A stretch of 34,629 nucleotides of DNA from contig JAPKCA010000013.1 in NCBI GenBank assembly GCA_028823145.1, forward strand, positions 1-34,629. The letters are read 5' to 3'. Every line of letters starts with the position of its first letter. Position 1 is the stretch's first letter. This document shows, piece after piece, positions 1 to 8,808 of this stretch. The translations under genes and the position numbers were made by a program. The notes below the pieces were generated by a model, which was not told the origin of the DNA, made no database searches, and saw nothing but the letters and a program-made list of their open reading frames with translations. The stretch comes from Flavobacteriales bacterium. Lineage in GTDB: Bacteria; Bacteroidota; Bacteroidia; Flavobacteriales_D; Sanyastnellaceae.

Positions 1-2
1 CC

Positions 3-209
3 GGTGTCAGTCCAATTACCAAAAAAACCGACGGATCTGTTCGAGGTTATTTTACGTGGGCCATCTCCAAGCCTGCGACTGACTCTACCGAGCGTAAAAC
101 AGTCGAAGTCAAGTTGTATGAATCATTCGATTTCACAATCGACGGCAAAATTGCATTCGCGCAAGTCTACGGAAATCTCGAATCCGCCTACGCGAGTTTG
201 GAAGACTGA
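3..209 (+). CDS. C-terminal end of a truncated gene; possibly a SnoaL/NTF2-like protein
   Basis: Frame 3 is open from the window edge to TGA at 207-209: GVSPITKKTDGSVRGYFTWAISKPATDSTERKTVEVKLYESFDFTIDGKIAFAQVYGNLESAYASLED*. It is absent from the ORF track because its start lies outside the window. Fold assignment is tentative. Confidence 0.55.
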   Translation, partial: GVSPITKKTDGSVRGYFTWAISKPATDSTERKTVEVKLYESFDFTIDGKIAFAQVYGNLESAYASLED

Positions 210-218
210 TTTCTGCGG

Positions 219-1307
219 ATGGAGTTGCCATCTAAACATCGGTTTTTTATTTTGGGACTTGCTCTGTCCAGCTTGTTTCAAGCAAATGCTCAGTGCGAAT
301 ATTTCGACTACGACTCCTCCGGCTGCATATGCATGGCTGACCTTGTGCACGCGCTCGGGCAATATGACACTCCAGACCAGGGATTGGACGTAGACGGTTC
401 TGGCTGGATTGAAGTCGAAGACCTCTTGGCCATGTTGCCTTTTGTGGGAAGCTCTTGCCCCGTTTCCTGGTTGGACACCACGGATCACCACGTCTTAGGC
501 TTGGTACTGACCGAATGGCTGGTGCATGAAACTGAACTCTTTGGCTTAACAGACACTTTACCCGCGGGAGCCATCACCTACCGTCTGTATGCACATTTGC
601 TGGGCCCGACTGACAAAGTATTGGCGGGATATGGCCATGAAAATGCTCCGTTAACCATTGATACGGACGGCGTTTTTTATGGATTTGGCTATGCCGACTT
701 TGCGTCGATTGTGGTATCTGACTACAATAGCGCTTTTGACGGAATTTTCCCTGCCAATGCGTACACCACATGGCTCTCCTCTGGCATCAACCCTGGCGAT
801 GGTCAAACGGTTAGCACTATCCACGGATCCGATAACAATTGGGTAGAAAGCAGCATCACTTCTTCCTTGGAAATCGCAGACTCTATTGGGGGTGCTTGGT
901 TTACTTTCGGGACCGCTTTTGGAGATTTCGAGCCACTGCATCTCATTGGTCAATTTACCATAACCGATGACTCCGCTCTTTCCGGGACTATCAATTTATT
1001 GGTCAGTACCACGGAAGAATCGGTTGGAGATCATGTCGAGTATGCGGAAGGCTTGACCTTTTCTACTGATGCGCTTGATGTACTTGGATGCACGGAATCC
1101 GAGGCTCTCAACTTTAATCCTGCCGCCACTTTTTCATACGGCCTGTGCCTGTTATCTGGAGACCTGAATGAGGATGGTGCATTCACTGTTGCCGACCTCT
1201 TGTTGCTCCTAGGTCAATTCGGATGTACCACCTGCACTTCAGAGGATTTGAACGGAGATGGTGTCGTTTCTGTCCAAGACATCCTCCTTTGGCTGTCGCT
1301 GATTTGA
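219..1307 (+). CDS. Secreted protein with dockerin-like/EF-hand-like Ca-binding pairs at both the N- and C-termini
   Basis: Signal peptide (HRFFILGLALSSLFQANAQ). N-terminal CEYFDYDSSGCICMADLVHAL..LDVDGSGWIEVEDLLAML and C-terminal SGDLNEDGAFTVADLLLLLGQFG..EDLNGDGVVSVQDILLWLSLI. Also GCTESEALNFNPAATFSYGLC cysteine motif. Confidence 0.85.
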   Translation: MELPSKHRFFILGLALSSLFQANAQCEYFDYDSSGCICMADLVHALGQYDTPDQGLDVDGSGWIEVEDLLAMLPFVGSSCPVSWLDTTDHHVLGLVLTEWLVHETELFGLTDTLPAGAITYRLYAHLLGPTDKVLAGYGHENAPLTIDTDGVFYGFGYADFASIVVSDYNSAFDGIFPANAYTTWLSSGINPGDGQTVSTIHGSDNNWVESSITSSLEIADSIGGAWFTFGTAFGDFEPLHLIGQFTITDDSALSGTINLLVSTTEESVGDHVEYAEGLTFSTDALDVLGCTESEALNFNPAATFSYGLCLLSGDLNEDGAFTVADLLLLLGQFGCTTCTSEDLNGDGVVSVQDILLWLSLI

Positions 1308-1408
1308 GAAACTTCAGGACTACCAAGTCAATTGCCAGCGCACGTTTCGCCCACGAAAGAATTGATGGTTCCAATCGCAAACAAAAAACAATCGCCCCGA
1401 AATTCGAG

Positions 1409-1972
1409 ATGACACCCTATTTTTCCAAAATGGAAAAGCCAAGTTCATATTGCGAATACGTGGAAGGTTTACCTGCAGACAATTTGCACCGCGTTTACCA
1501 CGACACCCAGTACGGCTTCCCCATTGATTCCGATGATGAGCTTTTCGGACGTCTCATTTTGGAAATCAACCAAGCGGGGCTTTCGTGGACAACAATTCTC
1601 AAAAAACAGCACCATTTTAGGCTGGCGTTCTACAATTTTGACATCCATAAAATCGCGTCCTTCGGCGAAAAAGACATCGAAGAATTGTTGGACAATCCCG
1701 GCATTATTCGGAATCGGCTTAAAATCAATGCCGTCATCTACAACGCGCAACGCGTGCGAGAAATCCAGCGAGAATTCGGCTCATTCAAAGCTTGGATTGA
1801 GAAGCAGCAACCGCTGGATTTATCGGATTGGGTCAAACTTTTCAAGAAGACCTTCAAGTTTACAGGCGGTGAGATCACGAAAGAATTTTTACGGAGCACA
1901 GCACACATTGGAGGCGCGCACATCGACTCCTGCCCTACCGCGAAGCAAATTCGGAAGCTGACGAAATCATAA
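1409..1972 (+). CDS. tag: DNA-3-methyladenine glycosylase I
   Basis: YHDTQYGFPIDSDDELFGRLILEINQAGLSWTTILKK..NPGIIRNRLKINAVIYNA resembles Tag. Start placed at internal ATG 1409 (or 1430) instead of the ORF-track start at 1223, which overlaps the upstream gene. Confidence 0.85.
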   Translation: MTPYFSKMEKPSSYCEYVEGLPADNLHRVYHDTQYGFPIDSDDELFGRLILEINQAGLSWTTILKKQHHFRLAFYNFDIHKIASFGEKDIEELLDNPGIIRNRLKINAVIYNAQRVREIQREFGSFKAWIEKQQPLDLSDWVKLFKKTFKFTGGEITKEFLRSTAHIGGAHIDSCPTAKQIRKLTKS

Positions 1973-2085
1973 AGCTTGGCCTCAAGGGGAGATCAGGCCT
2001 CGTTAAAGGACCGCAATTCAGCGAGAAATCCTTCATGGGCCATATTGCTTAACTTGGCATCAAACCTTCGCCTTTCTTGTTTCAG

Positions 2086-3141
2086 ATGAATTGTAAGCTC
2101 TATTTCTGTGTTGCTGGTTTTCTTCTGGCTTCATCCATGCATGTGGCATCCATCGCTCAGACCCTCGATGATCTCACATTTGGTACTGAGTCCGCCCTGG
2201 AAATTGCCACCTGGAACATCGAGTGGTTTCCCAAAGCCGGAGAAACCACAATCAATGCGGTCAGTGATGTCATCGAGGCCATTGAAATAGATGTCTGGGC
2301 CATTCAAGAAATTGATGACACCACGGCATTTACCTCCATGATCAATGAGCTAGAGGGCTATGAGTACATCCTGATGGACGGCTGGTTTGGAGGATTGGTT
2401 TATGTCTACAATGCCGCGACCATTGAGATCATCGATGCCTATGAAATCTATACAGAATCGCCCTTTTGGAGCCCGCTTCCTCGTTCGCCTTTGGTGCTGC
2501 ATTTTGAATACAACGGATTGGATTACCACGCGATTAACAACCACTATAAATGCTGTGGCAATGGAACCATCGAATGGGAGGACGATGGAGATGAAGAAAT
2601 GAGACGGTTGGAGGCGAGCACCCTCATCGAAACTTATGTTGCTGAGAACTTGGCTGATGAGCGGGTCATTGTATTGGGAGACTTAAATGATTTGATTGAT
2701 GAGCCTGCCTCGAGCAATGTGTTTCAACCATTCACAGATGCCCCGGAATCGTATCTTTTTACGGATATGGACATTGCGATGGGCTCAAGCAATGGCTGGT
2801 CTTTTCCGAATTGGCCATCGCATCTCGATCATATTTTAATTTCCAATGAGTTATTTGACGCATGGGAAGACGAAGGCTCTCTTGTCGAGACCATCGATAT
2901 TGCCATGCACTTGCCCGGAGGTTGGTGGGAATATGATCAAACGATGAGCGATCATCGCCCCGTGGCCTTGCGTCTGTCATCTCCGTCCAATACGGTGCTT
3001 CAACTTGGTGATAAGACTCCATCGCAGTTGATGCAAATCACGGATTGTCTAGGGCGAGTGGTTTCCGAATCCCCTGGTCAGATTTTGTTGTATCACTACA
3101 GTGACGGGACGGTCATCAAACGATGGCTCATTGCAAATTAA
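2086..3141 (+). CDS. Secreted endonuclease/exonuclease/phosphatase family protein with a short C-terminal YSDG-type tag
   Basis: Signal peptide MNCKLYFCVAGFLLASSMHVASIAQ. EEP motifs ATWNIEWFP, AIQEIDD, VLGDLNDL, HLDHILIS, MSDHRPV. C-terminus LMQITDCLGRVVSESPGQILLYHYSDGTVIKRWLIAN. Confidence 0.88.
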   Translation: MNCKLYFCVAGFLLASSMHVASIAQTLDDLTFGTESALEIATWNIEWFPKAGETTINAVSDVIEAIEIDVWAIQEIDDTTAFTSMINELEGYEYILMDGWFGGLVYVYNAATIEIIDAYEIYTESPFWSPLPRSPLVLHFEYNGLDYHAINNHYKCCGNGTIEWEDDGDEEMRRLEASTLIETYVAENLADERVIVLGDLNDLIDEPASSNVFQPFTDAPESYLFTDMDIAMGSSNGWSFPNWPSHLDHILISNELFDAWEDEGSLVETIDIAMHLPGGWWEYDQTMSDHRPVALRLSSPSNTVLQLGDKTPSQLMQITDCLGRVVSESPGQILLYHYSDGTVIKRWLIAN

Positions 3142-3160
3142 CCGACAATCAAAGAGAGCC

Positions 3161-4177
3161 ATGCAAATTTTAAATAAAGCAATATCAACGTTTTACGCAT
3201 TTTTAATTTGGCCATTCTTCGCTCTTAGCATAACGAGTTGCTCCGCGCAGAATTCAGTTTGTTTGCCGGTAGAGATGAACCCCTACCCCAATGATCCCGC
3301 TTTGGTTGAATTCACTCAATATGTTCATGTATTGGACTGTTTTGAGGTCTTCGCTGAGGCAGGCATATCGGAAGAAAAAGTGCTTCATGTAGCGGCTGTC
3401 ATCGCAGAATTATTGGATCAAAATGAAGATGGCATCGTCGATGATTTCGCGCTCGCTGAAGCGCTCGACGGAGCCGATGCGATGATGCCTGTATTTACTG
3501 GAGAAGGCTCCATGGCCGAAGACGTGTTTTTTGAAATGTATGAGGGAGACGGGGTGAGCGCGGTGTTGTATGCCGGTGAAATCAACCCAAGTGAGCCGGG
3601 CTATTGGGGTGAGGATGCCACGGTTGAAGAAGTTCTGCATACCATCAACCATGTGGGGCATGTTGTGTTGCACCCTGATGCGTTTGGTTTGGCACCGGGT
3701 TCCTCGTTGTTGACTGAAGCCATGGACGTTGCTCGTGGTGGTCAATTCTTGTCTGTCCCCGATGAATATCCAGAGGAAGCGTGGTATCATTACGATGATT
3801 GGACGTGCGAATACGAATGCATGGCCATCGAATACCTCTACTGGGCCATCGTCACGGAAATGGGAATTTTGGACGACGCTCAAACAGCACAGGGAATCGC
3901 CGATGAATGGGAGCCGTATTCTCCAGCGCTGCTTGAATCCATGGACCCTTTAGTACATGACCTCATCAACAACTCCACTTTCGCATTGCCGCTGCAGGCA
4001 CCTGATGGAAATTATTGCCCTAGCGCAACAGATATCCATGCACCATCAAACGATGGAGTTTCTCTTGTCAAAATCGTCGATTTGATGGGGCGAATATCGC
4101 GTGCCGAAGCTGGAGCATTGCAGCTGTATATCTACGATGACGGAAGGGTCGTTAAGAAAGTTATCGCAAACGATTGA
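3161..4177 (+). CDS. Secreted EF-hand-containing protein with a putative zincin-like motif and a C-terminal YDDG tag
   Basis: Start moved to ATG 3161 (signal-like STFYAFLIWPFFALSITSCSAQ). EF-hand DQNEDGIVDD; EEVLHTINHVGHVVLHPDAFG; C-terminus LVKIVDLMGRISRAEAGALQLYIYDDGRVVKKVIAND. Confidence 0.75.
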   Translation: MQILNKAISTFYAFLIWPFFALSITSCSAQNSVCLPVEMNPYPNDPALVEFTQYVHVLDCFEVFAEAGISEEKVLHVAAVIAELLDQNEDGIVDDFALAEALDGADAMMPVFTGEGSMAEDVFFEMYEGDGVSAVLYAGEINPSEPGYWGEDATVEEVLHTINHVGHVVLHPDAFGLAPGSSLLTEAMDVARGGQFLSVPDEYPEEAWYHYDDWTCEYECMAIEYLYWAIVTEMGILDDAQTAQGIADEWEPYSPALLESMDPLVHDLINNSTFALPLQAPDGNYCPSATDIHAPSNDGVSLVKIVDLMGRISRAEAGALQLYIYDDGRVVKKVIAND

Positions 4178-4431
4178 GAGCGTAAACAAGAAGGTCAGCG
4201 CACCTCTCTGTATGAGTTCTTCTGTGTCAATTTGAGGTCCCGCCAGATATCGTATGGATGCCCATTCTTCATCGAGGCGGCTACATTCCCTGAATCACTC
4301 TGCTGCCCCCAAAATGGGGATTGTGTTATTAACTTTATTAAAAACCCCCCTCCTTAAATCAACATGAACCAACATATTTCAGTCAATTGCAATCAACTGC
4401 ATTCAACATACTAGACCATAATTCAATTTTC

Positions 4432-6522
4432 ATGAAACAAGTATTACTTCTGAGCGCGTTTTTCTCTTTTGCTCTTTCGACTCAAGCGCAAATGAGCATT
4501 TATGAATTAATCTCAACCAGTTCTTCGTCAAGTCACATAGAACAGATCGCTGACAATTTTGCATTGGCCGATGTACTTCAAAATTCGACTGGTATCTCCT
4601 TGATTGTTCCTTCCGATGAAGCCGTTGAGAATTATGCCAGTGAATTGGGACTAGAATTGGATGACTTCCTGACTTCTTCGGCCGCTGAGGAATTGCTGAA
4701 ATACCATTTAATTACGGAAGAAATGGTCGTCTTCAGTGAATGGGAAACAGGGACTTCGGCAACCACTGCGCTGGGCCCCTTAATGACCTTCTCCAATAAC
4801 AGTGGAAGTTCATTCGCCAATGAAACGGAAGTCTCCGTGCAGGATATGTCAGCCACCAATGGCGTGGTTCATTTCACCAATGAAGTGGTGATGCCTTCAT
4901 GGACCATGTACGAGTGGTTGAGCGAAAGCGCGAGTCACAATTATTTGAGGATTGCTCTGGAGTATGCGGACATGGATGATGAATTTGAGTTATTGGGAAC
5001 AAAAACGTTGTTTGCCCCAACAGATGCTGCATTCCTGAATTATGTGAATGAAAATGACATGTCGATTTACGACCTATTGCTCGGTCCTGACTTGAATGAA
5101 TTCTTGAGCTTCCACTTCATGAACGATGACTTTTTATCTGCTGTAGAATTGGAAATGGCCGGGGCGGTCATGGTCGATTCAGGCGATATGATGTACATAA
5201 CATCTGGAGCCGATGGTGAGTTATTCGTGAATAACGCTGAAATTCAATCCGCTGATGAAATCGTGCACAATGGAATGATCCATTCCATAAGCGCCGTTAT
5301 TGAGCCAAATCGTTTCCTCGCTGACTTAATCGCCGATCAAGGGCTCACGATTCTAGACACCTTACTCCAAGCAACTGGTTTACTGGATGATTTGAATGCA
5401 CCCGGAGAATACACATTGTTCGCCCCAACGGACGCAGCGATTCTGGCATTCTTCGAAGCTGAGGAAATCGATTTGACACTAGTCCTATCAGACCTTGATG
5501 GTTTGGCTGCAGGCTTGTTGTATCATCTTACTTCAGGCATGTTCGCGTCCACTGATTTAGAAGACGGAATGACCCTTGACATGGCAAGCGGAGAAACCGC
5601 CACGGTAACCCATGTGGGTGACAGTATTTATGTCGCCAACAGCCTGATCGTCACTCCCGATTTGAATGCGGACAACGGATATCTGCACATCATCGATGCC
5701 ATAATGTTTCCCCCTGTTATCGGATGCATGGATGAGGAAGCCTGCAACTACGATTCGGAGGCCACAATCGATGATGACTCATGCTATACGTTGAATGTGA
5801 ATTATGATGTGGCGGACAATGCATGTGTGAACGGGCTTGATGGAGAAGTTTGGATTGAGGTTGATGGCATTGAATTGGGGCTGGAGTACTATTTGGATGC
5901 GATGGGTGGAATGGAGCCCATGATGGCAGACTCGGGATTCTTTGGAGACTTGGGCGCTGGAGTCTATGAAGCAACGGTTGTTGATTCTTTGGGGTGCAGC
6001 GAATCATGGACCCTTGAAATCGGTGAGCCTGACGGAGATCCTTTGGAAGTATCGGCCTCATCGACGGGAGATGATGGAACGGGCTCAGGTGTAGGAAACG
6101 TGACCATCACAGGCGGATCTGAGCCCTACGTTGTCTTTTGGTATGTTCTGAGTACTATGGACCCTTCGGATCCTGAAAATTTGGCTGCGGGTGAATACCT
6201 GGTCGTTGTGCAGGATGCCGCGGGATGTCGCCAAAGTGCTGTGGTATTGGTCGATGACACGTCGCTTGTGAACTTTTTGGACCAACCGTCCATATTAACA
6301 TACCCCAATCCGACCAATGGACCTTTCCAAATCACGCACATGGAAGTCGGGAAGAAATCCATTCAAGCGATTCACTCGAGCGGACGAATTATCATGGAAT
6401 TCAACGGCATTGCAGCCACGTCAATGGACATGGATTTGGGAACATTTGCGCCGGGGATATACCTGATCCGGATTCAATCATCCGCTGGAACCTCCATGCA
6501 CCGAGTTATCCTGAACGACTGA
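4432..6522 (+). CDS. Secreted fasciclin (FAS1) repeat protein with SprB-like repeat and T9SS type A sorting domain
   Basis: Signal peptide MKQVLLLSAFFSFALSTQAQ. Three FAS1 units with LFAPTDAAF / LFAPTDAAI / LIVPSDEAV. GCMDEEACNYDSEATIDDDSC motif, GTGSGVGNVTITGGSEPY SprB-like segment, C-terminal YPNPTNGPF..GIYLIRIQSSAGTSMHRVILND. Confidence 0.9.
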   Translation: MKQVLLLSAFFSFALSTQAQMSIYELISTSSSSSHIEQIADNFALADVLQNSTGISLIVPSDEAVENYASELGLELDDFLTSSAAEELLKYHLITEEMVVFSEWETGTSATTALGPLMTFSNNSGSSFANETEVSVQDMSATNGVVHFTNEVVMPSWTMYEWLSESASHNYLRIALEYADMDDEFELLGTKTLFAPTDAAFLNYVNENDMSIYDLLLGPDLNEFLSFHFMNDDFLSAVELEMAGAVMVDSGDMMYITSGADGELFVNNAEIQSADEIVHNGMIHSISAVIEPNRFLADLIADQGLTILDTLLQATGLLDDLNAPGEYTLFAPTDAAILAFFEAEEIDLTLVLSDLDGLAAGLLYHLTSGMFASTDLEDGMTLDMASGETATVTHVGDSIYVANSLIVTPDLNADNGYLHIIDAIMFPPVIGCMDEEACNYDSEATIDDDSCYTLNVNYDVADNACVNGLDGEVWIEVDGIELGLEYYLDAMGGMEPMMADSGFFGDLGAGVYEATVVDSLGCSESWTLEIGEPDGDPLEVSASSTGDDGTGSGVGNVTITGGSEPYVVFWYVLSTMDPSDPENLAAGEYLVVVQDAAGCRQSAVVLVDDTSLVNFLDQPSILTYPNPTNGPFQITHMEVGKKSIQAIHSSGRIIMEFNGIAATSMDMDLGTFAPGIYLIRIQSSAGTSMHRVILND

Positions 6523-6621
6523 TTTCAAACCGTTTAAGATCGGATTTAAGAGGATTTAAATCCCCCTCATAACCTACGTACTATAAACACTTTCACGCCC
6601 GTCACACACGGGAACCAACTA

Positions 6622-6645
6622 AAGGGGGCTTTTTAAAGCCCCCTT
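6622..6645. terminator. Palindromic hairpin, putative terminator
   Basis: AAGGGGGCTTT-TT-AAAGCCCCCTT, perfect 11-bp arms, about 100 bp after the fasciclin stop. It lacks a good downstream T tract. Confidence 0.5.
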
Positions 6646-6695
6646 GTGTATTCATGAATATGAGGCGTTTCTTCAGTTTATTTTTGATAAAACAC

Positions 6696-6736
6696 TACTA
6701 TGTATTGCAAAGTACCAAGCTTTACCCATACATTTG
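6696..6736 (+). promoter_or_regulatory. Putative PadR promoter and operator
   Basis: Imperfect palindrome TACTATGTATTGCAAAGTA (6696-6714) overlapping a TTG -33-like element. TACATTTG at 6729-6736 matches the Bacteroidetes TAnnTTTG -7 consensus with about 20 nt spacing. Confidence 0.5.
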
Positions 6737-6740
6737 CACC

Positions 6741-7085
6741 ATGAGTGAAAGCAACAAAGCCAAAGCGCAAATGCGAAAAGGAGTGCTTGAGTTATGTGTT
6801 CTTCGCATTCTCAAGCACCAAGAGGCCTACACATCTGATGTCATCAACGCCTTAAAAAAGGTTGACTTGCTGGTAGTTGAAGGCACATTGTATCCACTTT
6901 TGACGCGGATGAAAAATGCCGATATGCTCAAATATCGCTGGGAAGAATCCCCGTCAGGCCCACCACGCAAGTATTATCAAATCACGAAAAAGGGCGAAAA
7001 TCTATTGGCGGAGTTGGAAACGACCTGGGTAGCTTTTGTCGATTCTGTAAACTCCCTCAACACTCCGAATTCAACCAAATCATGA
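6741..7085 (+). CDS. PadR family transcriptional regulator
   Basis: MRKGVLELCVLRILKHQEAYTSDVINAL..VVEGTLYPLLTRMKNADMLKYRWEESPSGPPRKYYQITKKGENLL is characteristic PadR. Start placed at ATG 6741. Confidence 0.92.
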   Translation: MSESNKAKAQMRKGVLELCVLRILKHQEAYTSDVINALKKVDLLVVEGTLYPLLTRMKNADMLKYRWEESPSGPPRKYYQITKKGENLLAELETTWVAFVDSVNSLNTPNSTKS

Positions 7086-8668
7086 ATCCAACAGTAGACA
7101 TCGAGCTTTCTGGCCTGCTATTTCATTTAGATGAACAAGCGCATGCCAAATTCAAGGCCTATTTGATCTCATTGCAAAATGCACTTGGGGAGATGGAAGG
7201 CAAGGATGAAATTATCGTCGAAGTCGAGGCGCGTATGGCTGAATTATTTCAACAAGCGCTAGAATCGGGGCGACAAGTCATTTCACTCAACGACGTAGTT
7301 GAAGCCTGTTCACAAATGGGTGAGGCATCCGATTTCCGAGAAGACACAGATCCATCGAACGAGGAACAATCATCCAAAAAAGAGGATCCGAAAGATCCGG
7401 GAATGAGGAGATTCTACCGTGAAGACAGGAACAGAATCATCGGTGGGGTAGCTACCGGCATGGGCCATTATTTCAGGTTGGACCCGGTCATTCTTCGCCT
7501 CGTGTTTGTGCTCTCTATAGCCTTATTGGGACCTTTCAGCGTCTTTATTTATCTGCTGTTATGGAGCATTACACCGAAAGCCAGGACGGTTGCGGAACAA
7601 TTGGTCATGCGGGGCGAATCCGCCAATTTCGAGAACATTAAATCAAGGGTCCAAACGGAATTTGATCATGTGGGCAAAGTGGTTCGGGAATCAAAGTTTC
7701 GAAATCAACTGGGGGCATTTATTCGGGAAGTGCTCCAAGGACTCGGCAAGGTGATCTTCTTCTTTTTCCGCTGGATCGGATGGATTTTCTTAGGAGTTTT
7801 GACTTTGTTTTTATTGACCGCACCCATTATTTTCTTTAGCGTTTTGACTGGAATTGAAAGCATAGAGATTGGAGGAAATCATCTTATGCCTGAGTTGCAT
7901 TTTCTCCGAGACATCTCTCAACTTATCCTGCCATCAGGCCCTATCGCCGATCATATAGGGATATGGGCCATGCTGCTATTGGCCTTTCCCTTTGCGGTCT
8001 TCACGTGGCTTGTCCTTCGGCTGATCTTCCGAACTAAAATGAACACTCGCCACATGGGCGCTGGACTGGGAGTTGGGTTATTGATCTCCTTTGTGGGTTT
8101 GATTGCAATCTTTACCATAGGTGGTCGCATTGGCCTGGATTCCAAAGAGGAATTCTGTCAAAGTGAGACCTTACATCGTTTCAATGATTCACACAAAACA
8201 ACGATTGAAGCAATTGAATATGACTCCGAACCGAATGATGTTACGACAAATCTCAATCATATGTGGAGGCTCGATCAAGAATCGGCCTATGCGATGAATT
8301 TGGTGGCGATGGATTTGGATGTACGTCCGAGCCTTGATTCAAAAACGGAATTGACTATAGAGCAATGTAGTTTTGGTCCGACCCGGAAGAAGGCACGACA
8401 ACGTGCCAAGAACATCGCTTGCGATGTGCCATGGAGAGCCGACGGGACGATCGAATTTCCCACGCATTTCACTTTTCCTAAAACGGATTTGTATAGAGGC
8501 CAACATGTTCGGTTGGTCCTTTCCATTCCTGTTGGAGACACCGTCTTCGTCAGCTCTGATTCGGCTCATTCACTTGCCAACATGGCTACATTCTATGATC
8601 ACTCAACGACCAGGATGTTTGACGAAGAAATGTGGATTATGACAAAAGATGGCCTCGAGGCCCTTTAG
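7082..8668 (+). CDS. PspC domain-containing membrane protein
   Basis: RRFYREDRNRIIGGVATGMGHYFRLDPVILRLVFVLSIALLGPFSVFIYLLLWSITP (PspC domain) and several TM helices. Overlaps the padR stop by 4 nt (ATGA). Confidence 0.9.
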   Translation: MNPTVDIELSGLLFHLDEQAHAKFKAYLISLQNALGEMEGKDEIIVEVEARMAELFQQALESGRQVISLNDVVEACSQMGEASDFREDTDPSNEEQSSKKEDPKDPGMRRFYREDRNRIIGGVATGMGHYFRLDPVILRLVFVLSIALLGPFSVFIYLLLWSITPKARTVAEQLVMRGESANFENIKSRVQTEFDHVGKVVRESKFRNQLGAFIREVLQGLGKVIFFFFRWIGWIFLGVLTLFLLTAPIIFFSVLTGIESIEIGGNHLMPELHFLRDISQLILPSGPIADHIGIWAMLLLAFPFAVFTWLVLRLIFRTKMNTRHMGAGLGVGLLISFVGLIAIFTIGGRIGLDSKEEFCQSETLHRFNDSHKTTIEAIEYDSEPNDVTTNLNHMWRLDQESAYAMNLVAMDLDVRPSLDSKTELTIEQCSFGPTRKKARQRAKNIACDVPWRADGTIEFPTHFTFPKTDLYRGQHVRLVLSIPVGDTVFVSSDSAHSLANMATFYDHSTTRMFDEEMWIMTKDGLEAL

Positions 8669-8808
8669 CCCGTTTGCTTTGAAACTATGCCCGTTTTTTA
8701 ATCCTCCAACATGTCGCCGGGGAGCTTCAGCCCGATCCGAAATCCCAGCATCCAGCAAGGCCATACCGCCTTTTGCGAAGGGAATGAGCATGGCATAAAT
8801 TTGCGGCC

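Noticed and set aside
4-393. 129-aa ORF in frame 1 at the window start
   Set aside because: It overlaps the better-supported frame-3 C-terminal CDS (3-209) and the secreted protein gene from 219; its composition is not protein-like.
6552-6563. GGATTTAAATCC palindrome, with a similar GGATTTAAATCA at 33713 and nearby TAGGTTAT/ATAACCTA in both places
   Set aside because: Short AT-rich palindromes are expected by chance; two occurrences are not enough to call a regulatory site.
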